The notes beneath the pieces were generated by a model. That model saw only the letters and a list, made by a program, of their open reading frames with translations. It searched no databases and was not told where the DNA came from. This document shows, one piece after another, positions 1-11,400 of a DNA stretch of 14,714 nt (its first letter is position 1; every line of letters begins with the position of its first letter). The translations under genes and the position numbers were made by a program. The DNA is from Monoraphidium neglectum. Taxonomy: Eukaryota > Chlorophyta > Chlorophyceae > Sphaeropleales > Selenastraceae. The stretch covers positions 6,483 to 21,196 of the forward strand of contig NW_014012873.1 of NCBI RefSeq assembly GCF_000611645.1, read 5' to 3'.

Positions 1-3000
1 GCCGACGGGCGTGGACACCGCCTCTGCCGCCGCACGCGCCTCCGCCAGCTGACGCTCAAGCTCATCCGCCCGCGACCGCAGGCCGTCCGCCTCGGCCTGC
101 GCCGTGGACAGCAGACCCTGGTAGTACGAGCAGCTGCCGCGCAGCTTCTCCGCCTCGGAGTCGCGGGTCGCCAGCGCTGCTGCCAGCTCCGAGGCGGCCG
201 CGTCCTGCAGGCGCGCCAACTGCTGCTCGTGGGACGCCCGCAGCTGAGCAAAGGGCGAAGGGGTTGAAATGGGGTGATCAGGGTTGATTAGGTTGAGAGG
301 GGTGTGGGGCGCGCGAGCGCGTGAGTCGGCGTGGCCTTCGGTGCGGCCGCCCCCTGGTGCGGGGGGTTCCGCGTGCCTGAATACGAGAAGTGGCTGCTGC
401 AACACTTAAGTATGCGCCACCAGGCGATGCCCGCAAGCATGCAAGGGCGCGGCAAGGATTCAGCATGAGCACAGTGCCAGGGCGCACGGATGACTAACAT
501 GAGCAACGACTCATCCCGGCGGCCCTGCCTATCCTCGTTTCCACGGCGCACCTCCGACAGCAGCTGCCGCGCCGCCTCCAGCTCAGCAGCCGCCGACGCC
601 GCCGGTCCCAAGGCCGCGGCGCCGGCCTCGCGGCGTGCGGCAGACAGCTCAGCGTCTTTCGCACGCACCAGGGCGCCAGCCCTGTATGTGCACGCGCATG
701 CACGAGGTTGCAAAGAATGAAAAGAAGCAGGGCGGGGGAAGGTTCAAGGTACAGCCAGAGGCCTGCGGCGAGCACCAGGTTTTGGCAGGGAGGCGCTGCG
801 CTGCGCTTTGTTCTCTTGCCACTGCCACCAAACAACCCCCCAACGTGGCTCCATGCGGCAGATGTTGAGCCATTGCTTGACAGCCACTTGGGGCGCCCCT
901 GCACCTCCGTGTCGCGCCTAGCCATCCAATCCCCGCCCACCTGGCCTTATAATCCCGCAGCTCCGCGTCAGACCGTGCCGCCGCCGCGTTGGCCGCCTCC
1001 AGCCGCTGCTGCATCGCGGACACCTGTTGAGCGGGGCGGCGGGGGGAGCTGGTTGTGAGCCGCCAAAATGCCCAGCAGGCCTGAGGGGAGGGGCGCTGTC
1101 AGGAGCACGTTTTGGGGTGCGCGTCGATAGCATGCCAGCATTGACTCCTGTGCGTCGGCGTACTCAGCAAGGACCAACCAGATCAACATACAGCCAGCAC
1201 AATGCAGCACGATCAAGGGTGATCGTGCGCCTCACCTCCGCGCGCGCCGCCTCGCGCTCGGCGTCGCCCTTGCCCCGCAGCTCGGCCGCCGCCACCTCAG
1301 CCGCGTGGGCCGCCTTCTGCGCGCGCGCCAGGCGGCGCTTGGCCTCCTCCAGGGCCTTGAGCAGCCTTTGGGGAGGAAAAGGAGGGGGGAGGGGGCAGCA
1401 CGGTGGACACGATGCAGGGATGGGTGTGTTTGGTTCGTCAAAATCAGCAAGCCGTGGTGTCAGAGGAGGGCCAGGGGTCCCACAGCCCGTGCGGCTGAAA
1501 TGCTGGATACCTCCCCGCTGACATCATCAACGCCCTCACCTGCCCTTCTCAGCCTCGAGCTCCCGCCGCGCCGCATCTGCCTCGCGCCGCGCGGCCTCGG
1601 CCTCGGCGCGCGCCGCTGCCAGGTCCGCGCTGACGCTCTCGCGTGCGGTGCTGGCGGTGGCGACCGATTCGGCGGCGCGGGCCTGCAGAGTTGTTGACAA
1701 AAATGATGCTTTGGGGGGGGGTGATGTAGCCACAGCTTCTGTCAGGTGGTGCAGCATTCCATATTCACTCTAAAAAGGGGGAACTGGCCAGACGCCAAGC
1801 ACCACAGTCCTCATCAGGGAGTGCTAGCAGGATCAGGGGCGGCCCTTCACCCAACCGCACTCAGCGCCTGACGCGATCCGCACCCCCTCCCCACCTCGGC
1901 CGCCGCAAGCTGCGCGGAGAGCGACGCCACAGTGTCCTCCGCCGCTGCCAGCTGGCTCTGCAGCGCCAGAGCCAGCTCCTTCTGGGCGGCCTGTCACGAA
2001 GAGAGGGAAGACAGGGAGAAACAGGGTCATGGTAAGAAAGCGGCGTGAGTGTGGCCTGAAGCGAGCGCAGGGGGCAAGCCTGCATGCACCTGATTGAAAC
2101 GTACCTGAATACTGCTGGCGCACTGCCTCGCGCCGACTCTTGCGGGCGCAAAGTGGGGGCAGAGGGCCTCGCGTGCACCCCGCGCCCTGGCCGCCGCCCC
2201 GCACCTTCTCCCGCGCGGCCTCCTGCTCTGCGCGCCCCCGCTCCGCCGCGGCCGCCGCGTCGCGCTGCGCCATGAGAGCCTGGTACTCCTCCGCCACCGC
2301 ACGACTGGCGTCGAGCTCCCGCTGCAGCGCAGACAGACGCATGGCCGCCTCCACCTGAGGCGGGCAGTGCGGGGTGTTGCATGGGGTTTTGGGCGGCGCT
2401 CATGTCAGGACAGCCAACCTCAATCAGGACAAGAACACCCCCCAAGGATTGAAGAAGGCCAAACAGCGGGAGGCCTGGTGAATGAGACCGCGAGCATGTT
2501 ACCCCCTGACGTGCGGCACACGGGGCCGCTCAGTAGCTCGGCGGTTCCCCCCAGCCCACCGCACCTTGTCTGCCGCCGCGTCCGCCAACTGGCTCTTCAG
2601 CGCCGCCGCCTGCTTCTGCAACGCCTCCACCCGCGAGCCATCCCCGCCGCCGGCCTCGGCCGCCCCCGCGCCCCTGCCGCCGCTGCCGCTGCCGCTGCTG
2701 CCGCCGCCCTGCTGCTCCGCGGCCTTGAGCTTGGCCTCATACTCCGCCTGCTTCTTGCGCGCTATCGCCACAAACCGCCGCTTCGCCTCCGCCAGCTCCA
2801 CCTGCGCCGCCTCCGCCTCCCGCCGCGCCGCGGCCAGCTGCTCGGTGAGCGCCCTCACCTCCTCCCCCTGCGCCTGCGCTCCCGCAGCCCCCTCTCCCGC
2901 GCCGCCGGCCGCCTCCTGCTCTGGCTCGCCCGCCGCCGGCACCGGCGGCGCGCGCGCGCCGGCCTCCGCCGCAGCCACTGCCGCGGCCGCCTCTGCCTCC

Positions 3001-3660
3001 GCCGCTGCCCTAGCCGCGGCCGCCTCAGCCGCCTCCGCGCGTTGCCCCTCTGCCTCTAGCCGCTCCAGAGCGTCCACCAGCTGCGCCTCCAGCTCCTCCG
3101 CCCGCTCCTGCAGCTGCCCGCAAGCTTCCCGCAGCTGCCCCAGCTCCTCCTCTGGCCCCGCATCTCCGTCGGCGCCGCCTCCACCACCGCCGCCGCCCCG
3201 CGCCTCCTGGAGCTGCTCGTAAGCTTCCTGCAGCAGCCGCAGCTCCTCCCCACGCTGCTCAGCGCAGCGCTGCAGGGCGTCGATGCGCGCCCGCGCGGCG
3301 CCCAGCTCCGACACCCGCGCCTCCGCCTCGGCCGCCGCCGCGCGCGCCGCCTCGGCCTCGCGCTGCGCCTCGCACTCGGCCTCGGCCGCGGCGGCGCTCG
3401 CGGCGCTGGCCGTCGCCTCTGCTGCCGCGGCACGCGCCTCGGCGGCCGCGACCCTGCCGTAGGCGTCAGGGGACGAGGAGTTCGCTGATGCGGCATGCCA
3501 ATCTGCGGCCTCACTCAGCACAGCTACCAGCTTCTCCAGCTCACCCACCCGCAACCGCAGGGCCTCTGCCTCTGTCGAGGCCGCGGATGTCTGCTGCTGA
3601 TCAGCGTGCTCATCGTCGCCGTCGCTACTGCTGCTAGTATGCTGCTGCTCACGCTGCTGG

Positions 3661-3749
<89 letters not shown>

Positions 3750-6246
3750 CTGCTGCTGCAGTTCGTCCAGCCGCTCCTTAAGCTGCTCGTAATCCTCCTG
3801 CAGCTGCCGCAGCTCCTGGGCCTGCTGCTGATAGGCACGCTGCAGCTGCTCAGCGCGATCCTGCGCCCCAGCCAGTGCAGCAGCCGCCGCCTCCGCCTGG
3901 TCGGCGGCGGCCTGCGCCACGTCAGCCACGACCTCCGCAATGACCGCCCGCGCGACCGCCTCGGCGGCATGCGCCTCGGCCGCGGCAGCCCTCTCCTCCA
4001 GAGCGGCGTCGCCGCCGCCCGCAACGCTGCCCGCTGCCGCAGCCTCCGCAGCCGCCAAGGCCGCCAACTGTGCGGCTTCCAGCTGCGATCGCAGCTGCGC
4101 CGCCGCTTGCTGATGCCGGTCGGCAGCGGCACCCAGCTCGGCACGCAGTGCGCCCGCCTCCTGCTCCAGCTCACTCACCCGCTCCCTCAGGGCGCCCTCC
4201 TCCTCATGGCTGCCGCTCGCCTCCTGCTGCTCCTGTTGCTCCTGCTGCTCGTGCTCCTGCTGCTCCTGCTGCTCCTGCTGCTCCTGCTGCTGCTGCTGTT
4301 CGTCCAACCGTTCCTGGAGCTGCTCATAATCCTCCTGCAGCTGCCGCAGCTCTTCCCCCTGCTGCTGATAGGCACGCTGCAGCTGCTCAACACGCACCCG
4401 CGCCGCAGCCAGCTCCAAAGCCGTCGCGTCTGTTGCCGCCGCAGCGGCCGCCGCAGCCTCCTCTGCCGCCACAGCACGAGCTGACGCCTCGACCGACGCC
4501 GCCTCTGCGGCCTCAAGCCTCGAATCCACCTCCACAGAAGCGCTCGCGCCGGCGGCCTCCTCCAGCTGCGCCTGCAGCCGCCGCACCTCCTCCTGTGCCT
4601 CTTCCAGGGCCGCCTCAGCCACTGCGCGCCCCTCCGCGGCGTCCGCTCGCTCCGCCTGCAGGGACGCCACCCGCGCCTCCAGCTCCCCAGCCCTCTGCCG
4701 CAGCGCCTCTGCCTCACGGCCGCCCTCCTCATCCTCGTCTGCCCGCCGGTGTTCCGCTGCCGCCGCCGTCGCCTGCGCCTCCTCCAGGGCACGTGACAGG
4801 TCTGCGTTTGCGCCTTCCAGCACCTGGGCCCGCGCCTGCGCCGCCAGCAGCTGCTCCCGAACCTCGAGGCTCTCGCCCGCCTCCGCCTGAGCCGCTACAG
4901 CCGCCGCGCACTCCGCGTCCTCGGCCCTCTGCACCGCGGCGTGCAGCGCGGCGCCGCTCTCGTGGAGCGCCTCCTCCAGCTCCGACGCGCGCTCCCGCGC
5001 CTCACCTGCGCACGTGTGTTTGAACACGGGGTCGGGACGTGCCACGCGGTCTGGAATTTTGCTGGTGTGCTGTGTGGCGGCGCCGCGCGCCACGAGGACA
5101 TGCGGGGCTCTGGGGTGTTGAACGCGTGCAACGAGCCGACTGCTGGCAATACTTGTGCCCCATCCTGTTTGAGCATGTGTGCACCCCCAGTCCCATCTGT
5201 TTTGCCACATATTGTGTCCATCAAATGCAGCAGGGGTATAAATTGAGAATTAGGGCCGGCCAGAGCACAACCTCCTGGGCATGTGCGCGTGTGCGCCACG
5301 CGGCTCTGGAGCGCGCACCCACCAAGGCGTGTGAACGCGGCGTCCTTCTCCTCTGCCATCTCCCGCAGCGCCCCACGCAGCGACGCCACCTGCTGCTCCA
5401 GCGCCGCGGACCGCTCCTCCGCATCACGCAGCGCCGCCGCAGCGCCCTCCGCCGCGGACAGCTGCGCCCCCAGGTCGGCCGCGCGCGCCTCCGCGGCCGC
5501 CAGCTGCGCGCGCAGCTCGGTGGCCTCCGATGCCAGCTGCTGCTCCCGCAGCTGCCACGCACGCTCGCGGTCCGCGAGCTGCTGCCTCATCGCCCCAAGC
5601 TCGCCGTCGTGTTGGGGCCCCGGTGAGGGCGGGGCCGAGCCATTGGCGGCGCCGGGCGTTGAGAGCTCTGCAGATGGGGAGACGTTGTTTGGCGGAAGGT
5701 CTCACGGCAATGAGGGGGCATGCAAGATGTTGACCAGCACGGCACGCCCCACCACAGCTGCTGCCTGATGAGCACGGACAATCTCAACGCATGCCAGCAT
5801 GCGCCAGCTCCGGCGCAGGCTGGCGTGTGCGAGTCCTGCCGAATGCCTCAGCGCAGCTCAGCAGCGCGCACCCTCAATCCGTCTGTCCCGCTGCTTCAGC
5901 TTTTTCAGCGCGTCCAGCAGCATGCCAAGCAGCTCATCGCGGGTCTTGTTCGCCAGCGCCGCCGGTACTGGCGCCTTGACGCGCCCCTGGCATGGGCGAC
6001 GCAGTGATTGCGCGCACAGCAGCGGGTTGGTTCTGGTTGGCCGTGCGCAAAATGCAGCAGCAATGCACCGATCCACCGCAGCCCCACAATGATGATTCGT
6101 GAGATTCTCGATTCATCTTCCAGCCGTATGCTGCTGGCTTCAGCAGCAAGCTGTGGCCGGTCTAGCACTTGCGCAGGCTGGGCGAGTCTGGGACGCGGGG
6201 TGTACCTGGCTGCCGTTCGCACCTCTGCGGGGCTCTTTGATTCCAT
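1..6246 (-). CDS. Giant alanine/glutamate-rich coiled-coil protein, 5' part (11 exons, runs off left edge)
   Basis: Exons in reading order: 6246-6223, 5986-5872, 5667-5323, 5005-2565, 2354-2205, 1990-1895, 1682-1540, 1365-1236, 1023-941, 681-552, 243-1. They total 3900 bases (1300 codons), and all ten junctions have GT..AG ends and matching phase. The start at 6246 is in good context (AAAGCCATGG) and gives MESKSPAE spliced to GRVKAPVPAALANKTRDE. Residues about 22-47 form a short charged helix (KTRDELLGML, then KKLKQRDRRIEEL). Residues 48-66 are a Pro/Gly linker, and almost everything after about residue 70 has heptad-like Leu/Ala/Glu/Gln coiled coil. No signal peptide or membrane segment is seen. 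Exon 4 is unusually long and holds repeated modules. Known families with this look are golgins, myosin-tail-like and other cytoskeletal or tethering proteins. A golgin/GRIP-type tether is only a guess, because the C-terminus lies outside the window. The gene is certain to be coding; its function is unknown. Confidence 0.88.
2931..2950. repeat. 20-base GC palindrome inside exon 4
   Basis: Nine bases, CGCCGCCGG, are followed by CA and then their exact reverse complement CCGGCGGCG. It lies in coding sequence for a Pro/Ala-rich linker (APPVPAAG). It is probably a by-product of GC-rich codon use, not a regulatory site. Confidence 0.5.
3663..3743 (-). repeat. Pure CAG microsatellite encoding 27 glutamines
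   Basis: The plus strand shows 27 uninterrupted CTG units, read as CAG on the coding strand. They encode glutamines 583-609 of the coiled-coil protein and are bounded on both sides by a His codon (CAC). Further Gln-rich sequence flanks the run. Exclusive use of CAG, with no CAA, indicates recent slippage growth and probable length variation between strains. The antisense reading gives a long poly-leucine ORF, which is an artefact. Confidence 0.95.
4221..4298 (-). repeat. 9-base minisatellite encoding Gln-Gln-Glu repeats
   Basis: The plus strand repeats CTCCTGCTG with small variations, giving residues 398-423 of the coiled-coil protein as a Q5 run followed by EQQ units, one of them changed to EHEQQ. 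It lies at the same place in its module (right after the EDYEQL-ERLDE helix) as the 27-Gln run does in the next module. Confidence 0.9.
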
Positions 6247-7558
6247 GGCTTTCGATCAAGCCTCACACAGCCCGGCCCCCTGAAATACACCCAACCACGG
6301 GCTGGCCAATCTCTACAGGGCATGCACCACCATCGTATGTATGATATCCTTTGTTCAGAGGCTCTTTAAGGATTGAACGGGAGTGCTGAGGCTTGTAAAC
6401 ATGTTACAGCGATGTGCGTTCCGACTGCTGCACACCTCCTCCACACCATCAGTCATTCATCCCAGCGTCGCAGGCCTGTGCTTGGGGGCTTTTTGTGAGT
6501 GTGACCATGCAATGGGAAGCCAGGCCAGACTGTTTCCTGCGTTGGCAGTAATCAAAACAAACTCACCGGCGCAGGAGCACGCCAGAGCCACGGTGGCGTC
6601 GACACATGTCATGCCCCGGGGTCCCTTGCACCCCAGGGTGCCGCATGACCATGGCTCAATCGCACCCATACCTGCAACTGCATGTGCAGATAGTGGCTGG
6701 GTTGTCGGTTAATGTCCTTTCTCCCCCAGCCATGCGAGACACCCTGACCACCGCAAGGTCAGTAGATGAGGGTTGCAAGGATTCATCGACGACTGCATTC
6801 ACATGGGTATAAGGCTGTTTGTGGGTGGCTGTGCTGTTTCTGTCTTCGATGCTTCAGCCGATCACTGTGTCTGCTCAATACGGTTGTCATGTTTGGGCTG
6901 GTGGCGGCAGCAGGGCAACCAAGTGTGGCGCACACAGCAGAGACACTGATGCCAATGAAGGTGCAGCACATTGAGCGATGAAGCATGCTGCAGAGTCCCT
7001 CTGTGAACCCATCAACCTTCTGCCTGGTCTAACCAGGTGTGCAGGATGACGCACACCACACTGCACACCTGTGCAACCGTTGGGAAACCTTGAGATACTT
7101 CAAGACAACGCGCACTAATGATGGCAGCCTTGCCAACATGGGGAGATTACCTACGTTGCGGTCAACAAGATCAACTGTGCAAGCCTGACCCGTCTACACG
7201 TCACGCGCGTGGAAGATTCAGCAGTGCTGGTGTTGCGAGTTGGCTTTTGTGAGTGCCTGTGCTATTTGTCAACGTCCCAAGGTTCATATTTCTATGCTGT
7301 CATTAGGTTGGGTTTGCTGCAGCTACCACGTGCCACACATGCGATCACTCTCATGAATCTAGCCCACATAGTTGTGGCCGCCACTGCAGCGCTGGTTGCA
7401 AACACAACTGCTGATGAGGGCAGTCTGTCCTGGCAGCCGACAGTACCTGCAAACTGCTGTGCAATTTGCCTGGACATATGGCAGGTAGCCAGGTCACGCA
7501 TCATTCCGCGCACCCCGATCTGGTTCCCACCTATAGTCGGCAGTGTATCAAGGGGGCT
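6247..7558. other. Intergenic region upstream of the coiled-coil gene; no supportable gene
   Basis: Open frames of up to 147 codons occur on both strands. They lack recognisable domains, consistent codon bias or convincing splice-joined partners. The first few hundred bases must hold the promoter and 5' UTR of the minus-strand coiled-coil gene; I see no clear TATA element there. The region also holds the hairpin at 7034-7071 and a possible but isolated minus-strand exon ending at 6567. Confidence 0.6.
7034..7071. repeat. Perfect 11-bp inverted repeat (hairpin) overlapping a second 6-bp hairpin
   Basis: CAGGTGTGCAG (7034-7044) pairs with CTGCACACCTG (7061-7071) around a 16-base loop. Its left arm overlaps a second stem, CCTGGT (7023-7028) with ACCAGG (7032-7037) around a 3-base loop, so the two folds exclude each other. 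No gene is visible around it. Confidence 0.6.
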
Positions 7559-7989
7559 TTCATCCCAGAACCTCGGGACCATGGGCAGCGCCCACCAAAC
7601 CCCTTGGCAGCTGGTTGGGGTCAGAAGGGACTGCCGTGTGCAATCGATTGCATCTGATTGCACCACCCTGTCACTGACTGCAGCAATACAAGCAATTTCA
7701 CAAGCACGCACCCCACGCCCGGCCGCAGGCGCCACCCCCTCGCGCTGCTGAAGCCTGTGTCAGTGCGGATGCCTGACCTAACGGGCACACCCAGGATGTC
7801 TCCGGGCGGATCTTGCGTGGCCTTATAAGTTGACTATATTTCATCATTGCTTTGTATTGTAGTTGCGAACAGCCTCTTGATCGTTTGTGGGGTGTGCTCA
7901 GGAGCCCCCTTGGCACACCCCATTCACCCAATGCAGCAAGCGCCTGCAATGGACGCCACCACAACAGCCACGTTCACCCACGCGGTGAA
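7559..7989 (+). repeat. Left arm of a long inverted repeat pair
   Basis: Three blocks match the reverse complement of the right arm in the same order. Bases 7559-7653 match 13249-13155 (13 differences in 95, no gaps). Bases 7704-7759 match 13056-13001 (7 in 56). Bases 7940-7989 match 12961-12912 (8 in 50). Between the second and third blocks the left arm holds about 140 bases more than the right. It sits upstream of the NTPase-nuclease gene. It could be a terminal inverted repeat of one element or one of two independent insertions of a dispersed repeat. Confidence 0.88.
7639..7652. repeat. 14-bp perfect palindrome, left arm
   Basis: TGCAATCGATTGCA is its own reverse complement. The matching position in the right arm (13156-13169) is also a perfect palindrome with two symmetric substitutions. 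This is the pattern expected of a dimeric protein-binding site or a stem under selection. Confidence 0.7.
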
Positions 7990-8298
7990 AGAAACGTGAT
8001 TGGTGTCGTTTCCATGATTCCAGTAGGGAGAAAGATCAAATTTCCCGGACGGAATTACACATATTACGTGCTCCAGTAGGAAAGAGGAGAGTGGTGTCAG
8101 TCGCTTGGACCTCCAGGCTTCGCACAGTGCACGGCTTGGCGAAGGCCTTCTGGTGATGCCATAGTGGTACGCCTGCGAGCAGACGGCAGGCACACGCACA
8201 GCGCTGGGCCCCCTCGCCGCTTCGAGCAGCCGTTTGTTGCGCTGTAGCCTGTCCCTGAAGGAGGCTGAGCGCAAAATATTGCTTTCATTTGCTGCCAG

Positions 8299-8459
8299 GT
8301 AAGGTCACAGGCCGGGTCCTGCATGACAGCGCTCTGGTGCCGTCTGGGTGCCGTCTATTTGCGCTGAGCGCCGCTCTGCTGGTGTCCATGCCGATGCGGG
8401 GAGCTCTCGTCCCAGGCGTGCACAATTTGAGAGCATGCAACTGGTTGTATTTATTGCAG
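8299..8459 (+). other. Predicted 5' leader intron of the NTPase-nuclease gene
   Basis: A strong donor (CCAG then GTAAGG) and a good acceptor (TTTATTGCAG) lie 161 bases apart, a normal size for this window. After the join, no ATG occurs from 8164 down to 8491, so the ATG at 8491 would be the first in the mature leader if transcription starts after about 8158. The joined frame is open back to a TAG near 8164, so a non-ATG upstream extension cannot be excluded. Confidence 0.45.
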
Positions 8460-8490
8460 GCCAGGCAAGCACAAGTGCCCACATCAAGAA

Positions 8491-11400
8491 ATGTCAGGCG
8501 AGGCTGGGGCGCGCCAGACTGCAAGGGCGCGCCTCCTGCAGAAGGTGCCGCTACTGTTTCCAGATGACTCTGGCAGACGTGCTCATGCGACCAGCGCGCT
8601 GTGCTACATTCCAGAGGATACTGCAGCTGTGCTATCAAGCTGGGATGACGACGGCCTGAGGGCTGCTATCTTGGCATTGGCACGCGAGAGGGCAGGTGAG
8701 CTCAGAGCCAGGCCTGCTACCTTGCCAGCCGAGCCCAGTTCGCCTCATACTCATTGCCAGAATGCCGGTGCTGGTACTGCTCGCATAGTGCTACGGCTCT
8801 TTTTCCATTCCTTCACGCGACGCGCACTGCTACCCACTGAGTTCCATTTCTTCTGCGCCTGTGCTGGTGTTTCTCATGCATCGCCGCCACCACGTGCTTC
8901 CCTGCTGTCTAGGAGCGGGCGCATCAGGTGGGATTTGTGTGAATTTTACAATCCATCACTGCTTGGCTGGGGCTCAGGATTCATGGGGTTTGCCACAGCA
9001 GGCGTTGCTGGTTTGGGCGGGTGGAGGTAATGGTCAGTGCTGGCCTTGTGGAATCCCAGCTGCACCTTGCAAGCACTGTGTTGTGACATACGCCCCACAT
9101 TGCAGGCGCTTTTTGCAGCAAGCACTTGTGTTTTGTGCCTAGTTCCTCGTTCGCATTTCCTGATTGTCCGTGCTGACACCGCTCAAATACATCCTGCTCT
9201 GCATCTCTACACCCCCCCCCCCCCCCACGTCCCACTCTTTCCACACACGCTGTGCTCCATCACCTGCTGGCTTGCCTCACACCCGGGCCCCTTCATCGCA
9301 TCTGTACTTGTGGGCCTGCAGTGCCCTAGGCCTGTTGCATCCCAGCAACATGGTTCAAGGCAGGACACACTTGATATCATATTGCCCGCCCGCTGGCAAC
9401 TAGTGGTTGAGCTCACCAGGCTGTCTGCCCCTTCATGCAGGCCGCCTGGCTACTGCCTACATGGAGTTCGCACGGCAGCTCCCCGGCTCCCACATCGCTG
9501 AGAATGATGACGGATCTCTGTGGCTGCAGCTGTCTGCTGCACGGCCCCCTGGCTGGCGAGCTGGCCCGGTTGTGCCCATACTAGTGCGAGCATGCTATGA
9601 CGTCCTGCTGCGGCAGCTTATGGACGTCACACTGGGTAGGAAGATCAGCCGTGGAGTGCTTGTCACCGGCACTCCCGGCGTCGGCAAGTCAACGTTTGCC
9701 TACTACTTCATGCGCTGGCTGGCGCAGCAGGGGCGCGCGTTCGTGTACGACTTTGGTGACACCAGCGGCAGCAGGTTGCGCCTGTGGTTCGACTACACGC
9801 GCGAGGAGGTCGCTGTGCTGGAGGGTGGCCCCGACGCCTTCAGGGGTGGGTGCACCCCTGTCCCTGGGGCCTTTTGACGAGCACATGTGCTGGGGCTTGT
9901 ACTGGGCTTCCCAGCACGCCATCACCCCTGTCGACACCCCGATGCTTCATGAACACAAACAACACGCTCACCACAACTGCTAAGCTACCCCTGTTGCATC
10001 ACAATTGTTGCTGCGCCGACAGATGTGCTGAGCCAGAAGAACGTTTGGCTCATCTTTGATGACTACGTTCCAGATGTGCAGTACAAGGGCGGGGTCCCCA
10101 CGCTCATCCTGTCCAGCCCCAACCCCAAGCTGTTCTCCAAATGGAGCAAAGAAGGTGTGGTTGAGTACTTCCTGCCGTCTTGGAGCATCTCAGAACACAG
10201 ATCTGCATGGCACCATCTTTGCAAGGGCGCCCAGGTGTGGTTGTAAGCTGCGTGACTAGTCTCTGTGGGGCTCAAACATATGCATTTGCAGTCGCTGCCT
10301 TACAGCTCAGATAGCTTGTGGGGGCCATGCCTCTAGGGGCTGTGCACTGGCAGAGAGATGTCATCCATCATGGGTTTTTGCAGCACATTTGCTCGAGTGT
10401 GCTACAAGCAGCGCGCTGAGGTGCGCCCGGCACACGCTTGGCGATGTTTGCCATTGCTGACTTGTACGTGCTTTGAAATGTACACATCATCCATGTGGCC
10501 TTGACGGGCCGAGCCGAAGGCTTGACCGCATACCCCATCTACACCCTTCCCAGTCTGTTTCCGTGTTTCGCTCTCGCATGTGCAGGAGCAAGAGCTGCAG
10601 CAGCTGCGCTACCTATACGGCGGCGTGGCCCGGGGGATCCTGTCACCTCAAGATAGCGAAGCAGCCATCGCCCGGCGGCGTCATCTAGACAATGCCCTGG
10701 CAGGCGTGCAAGCAATCGATGTCCTTCAGGCAGCGCGTTCCTCTGTCTATGGACATGAGCTTCTACACGATGTCATGCACATCAAGGTGTGTGCAAGTGG
10801 ATCAACTGGGTTGCACTTGGTGCCAGATTGCAAACGTGCCAGCTGCCATGGTCCTTTTGACACCCTCCAGCCAACACAACACGTGATGCGCCCTTTTTGC
10901 TGTGAAGGTCGACGGGGATACCCTGCAACCCACGGGCATCAAGCTGGCATCAAAGTATGTTGAGGAGCAGCTGCTGTTGCAGCACCGCCACTGGATGTTC
11001 CATGAGACTACACGGTGCGAAAGAGCTCTGCTTATGTTCCTGCTTGGTTCTCTCAAGTGCTAGCTGTGTCAACGCATTCATTGAAATGGTTCAACGTGGG
11101 AGCAAAAAAAGATGCCGCGCAGCATTGACTTTTGCTGCATGTGACAAAGATGCCGGTCTGATCAAAGACTCAACCCCCCTTGGCATGTGCTCAGTCTGCT
11201 GAAGATCGTGCGGGGCGTCAGTCCGCTGGCAGATATTGCTGCAAGCTTCTTTGAGGGCTGCGCAGCTTCCATCATCATGGGGGGTGGTGAGTGGTGCTGC
11301 CAGCTTCTGCGGGCCTCTGTGCGGGACGGCGGCCCAGTTGCGCTGGACCCTGGCCCACGGCTTGCCCAGCCAGAAGGGAGCAACCAGCTGAAGCGGCAGC

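Larger units (their letters stand above)
3170..4430 (-). repeat. Three tandem coding modules of about 180-190 residues within exon 4
   Basis: Three copies of a helix starting LQRAYQQQ..ELRQLQEDYEQL are seen at residues about 370-397, 549-576 and 739-762. Copies 1 and 2 are very close also in DNA (anchor ATAGGCACGCTGCAG at 4368 and 3831, offset 537 bases, 179 residues). Copy 3 is diverged (LQRCAEQRGEELRLLQEAYEQL-like) and offset by a further 190 residues. Each helix is followed by a low-complexity tract, then an LR.RV.ELE-type helix, then an Ala/Glu-rich stretch. This indicates growth of the exon by internal tandem duplication. Confidence 0.85.

Noticed and set aside
2367..3222. Two long plus-strand frames rich in Arg/Leu and Ala/Ser
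   Set aside because: They are antisense shadows of exon 4, with no start context or domain.
3495..4484. Long plus-strand open frame with a poly-leucine core
   Set aside because: It is the antisense reading of the CAG tracts and Gln-rich modules of the minus-strand coiled-coil gene, which has consistent splicing and heptads.
4070..5023. 317-codon proline/alanine-rich plus-strand frame
   Set aside because: It lies opposite the coiled-coil exon; its composition follows from antisense GC-rich Ala/Glu/Leu codons, and no domain is seen.
7466..7657. Frame in the left arm containing GAFIPEPRDH, matched by GAFIPGPRDH in the right arm (12878-13360, minus)
   Set aside because: The peptide likeness comes from DNA identity. 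Most of the differences between arms change the amino acid, so there is no sign of selection on a protein.
7292..7735. 147-codon minus-strand frame possibly coding for a small Cys/Ala-rich protein
   Set aside because: It overlaps the left repeat arm, shows no known domain, and no partner exon or clear start context was found.
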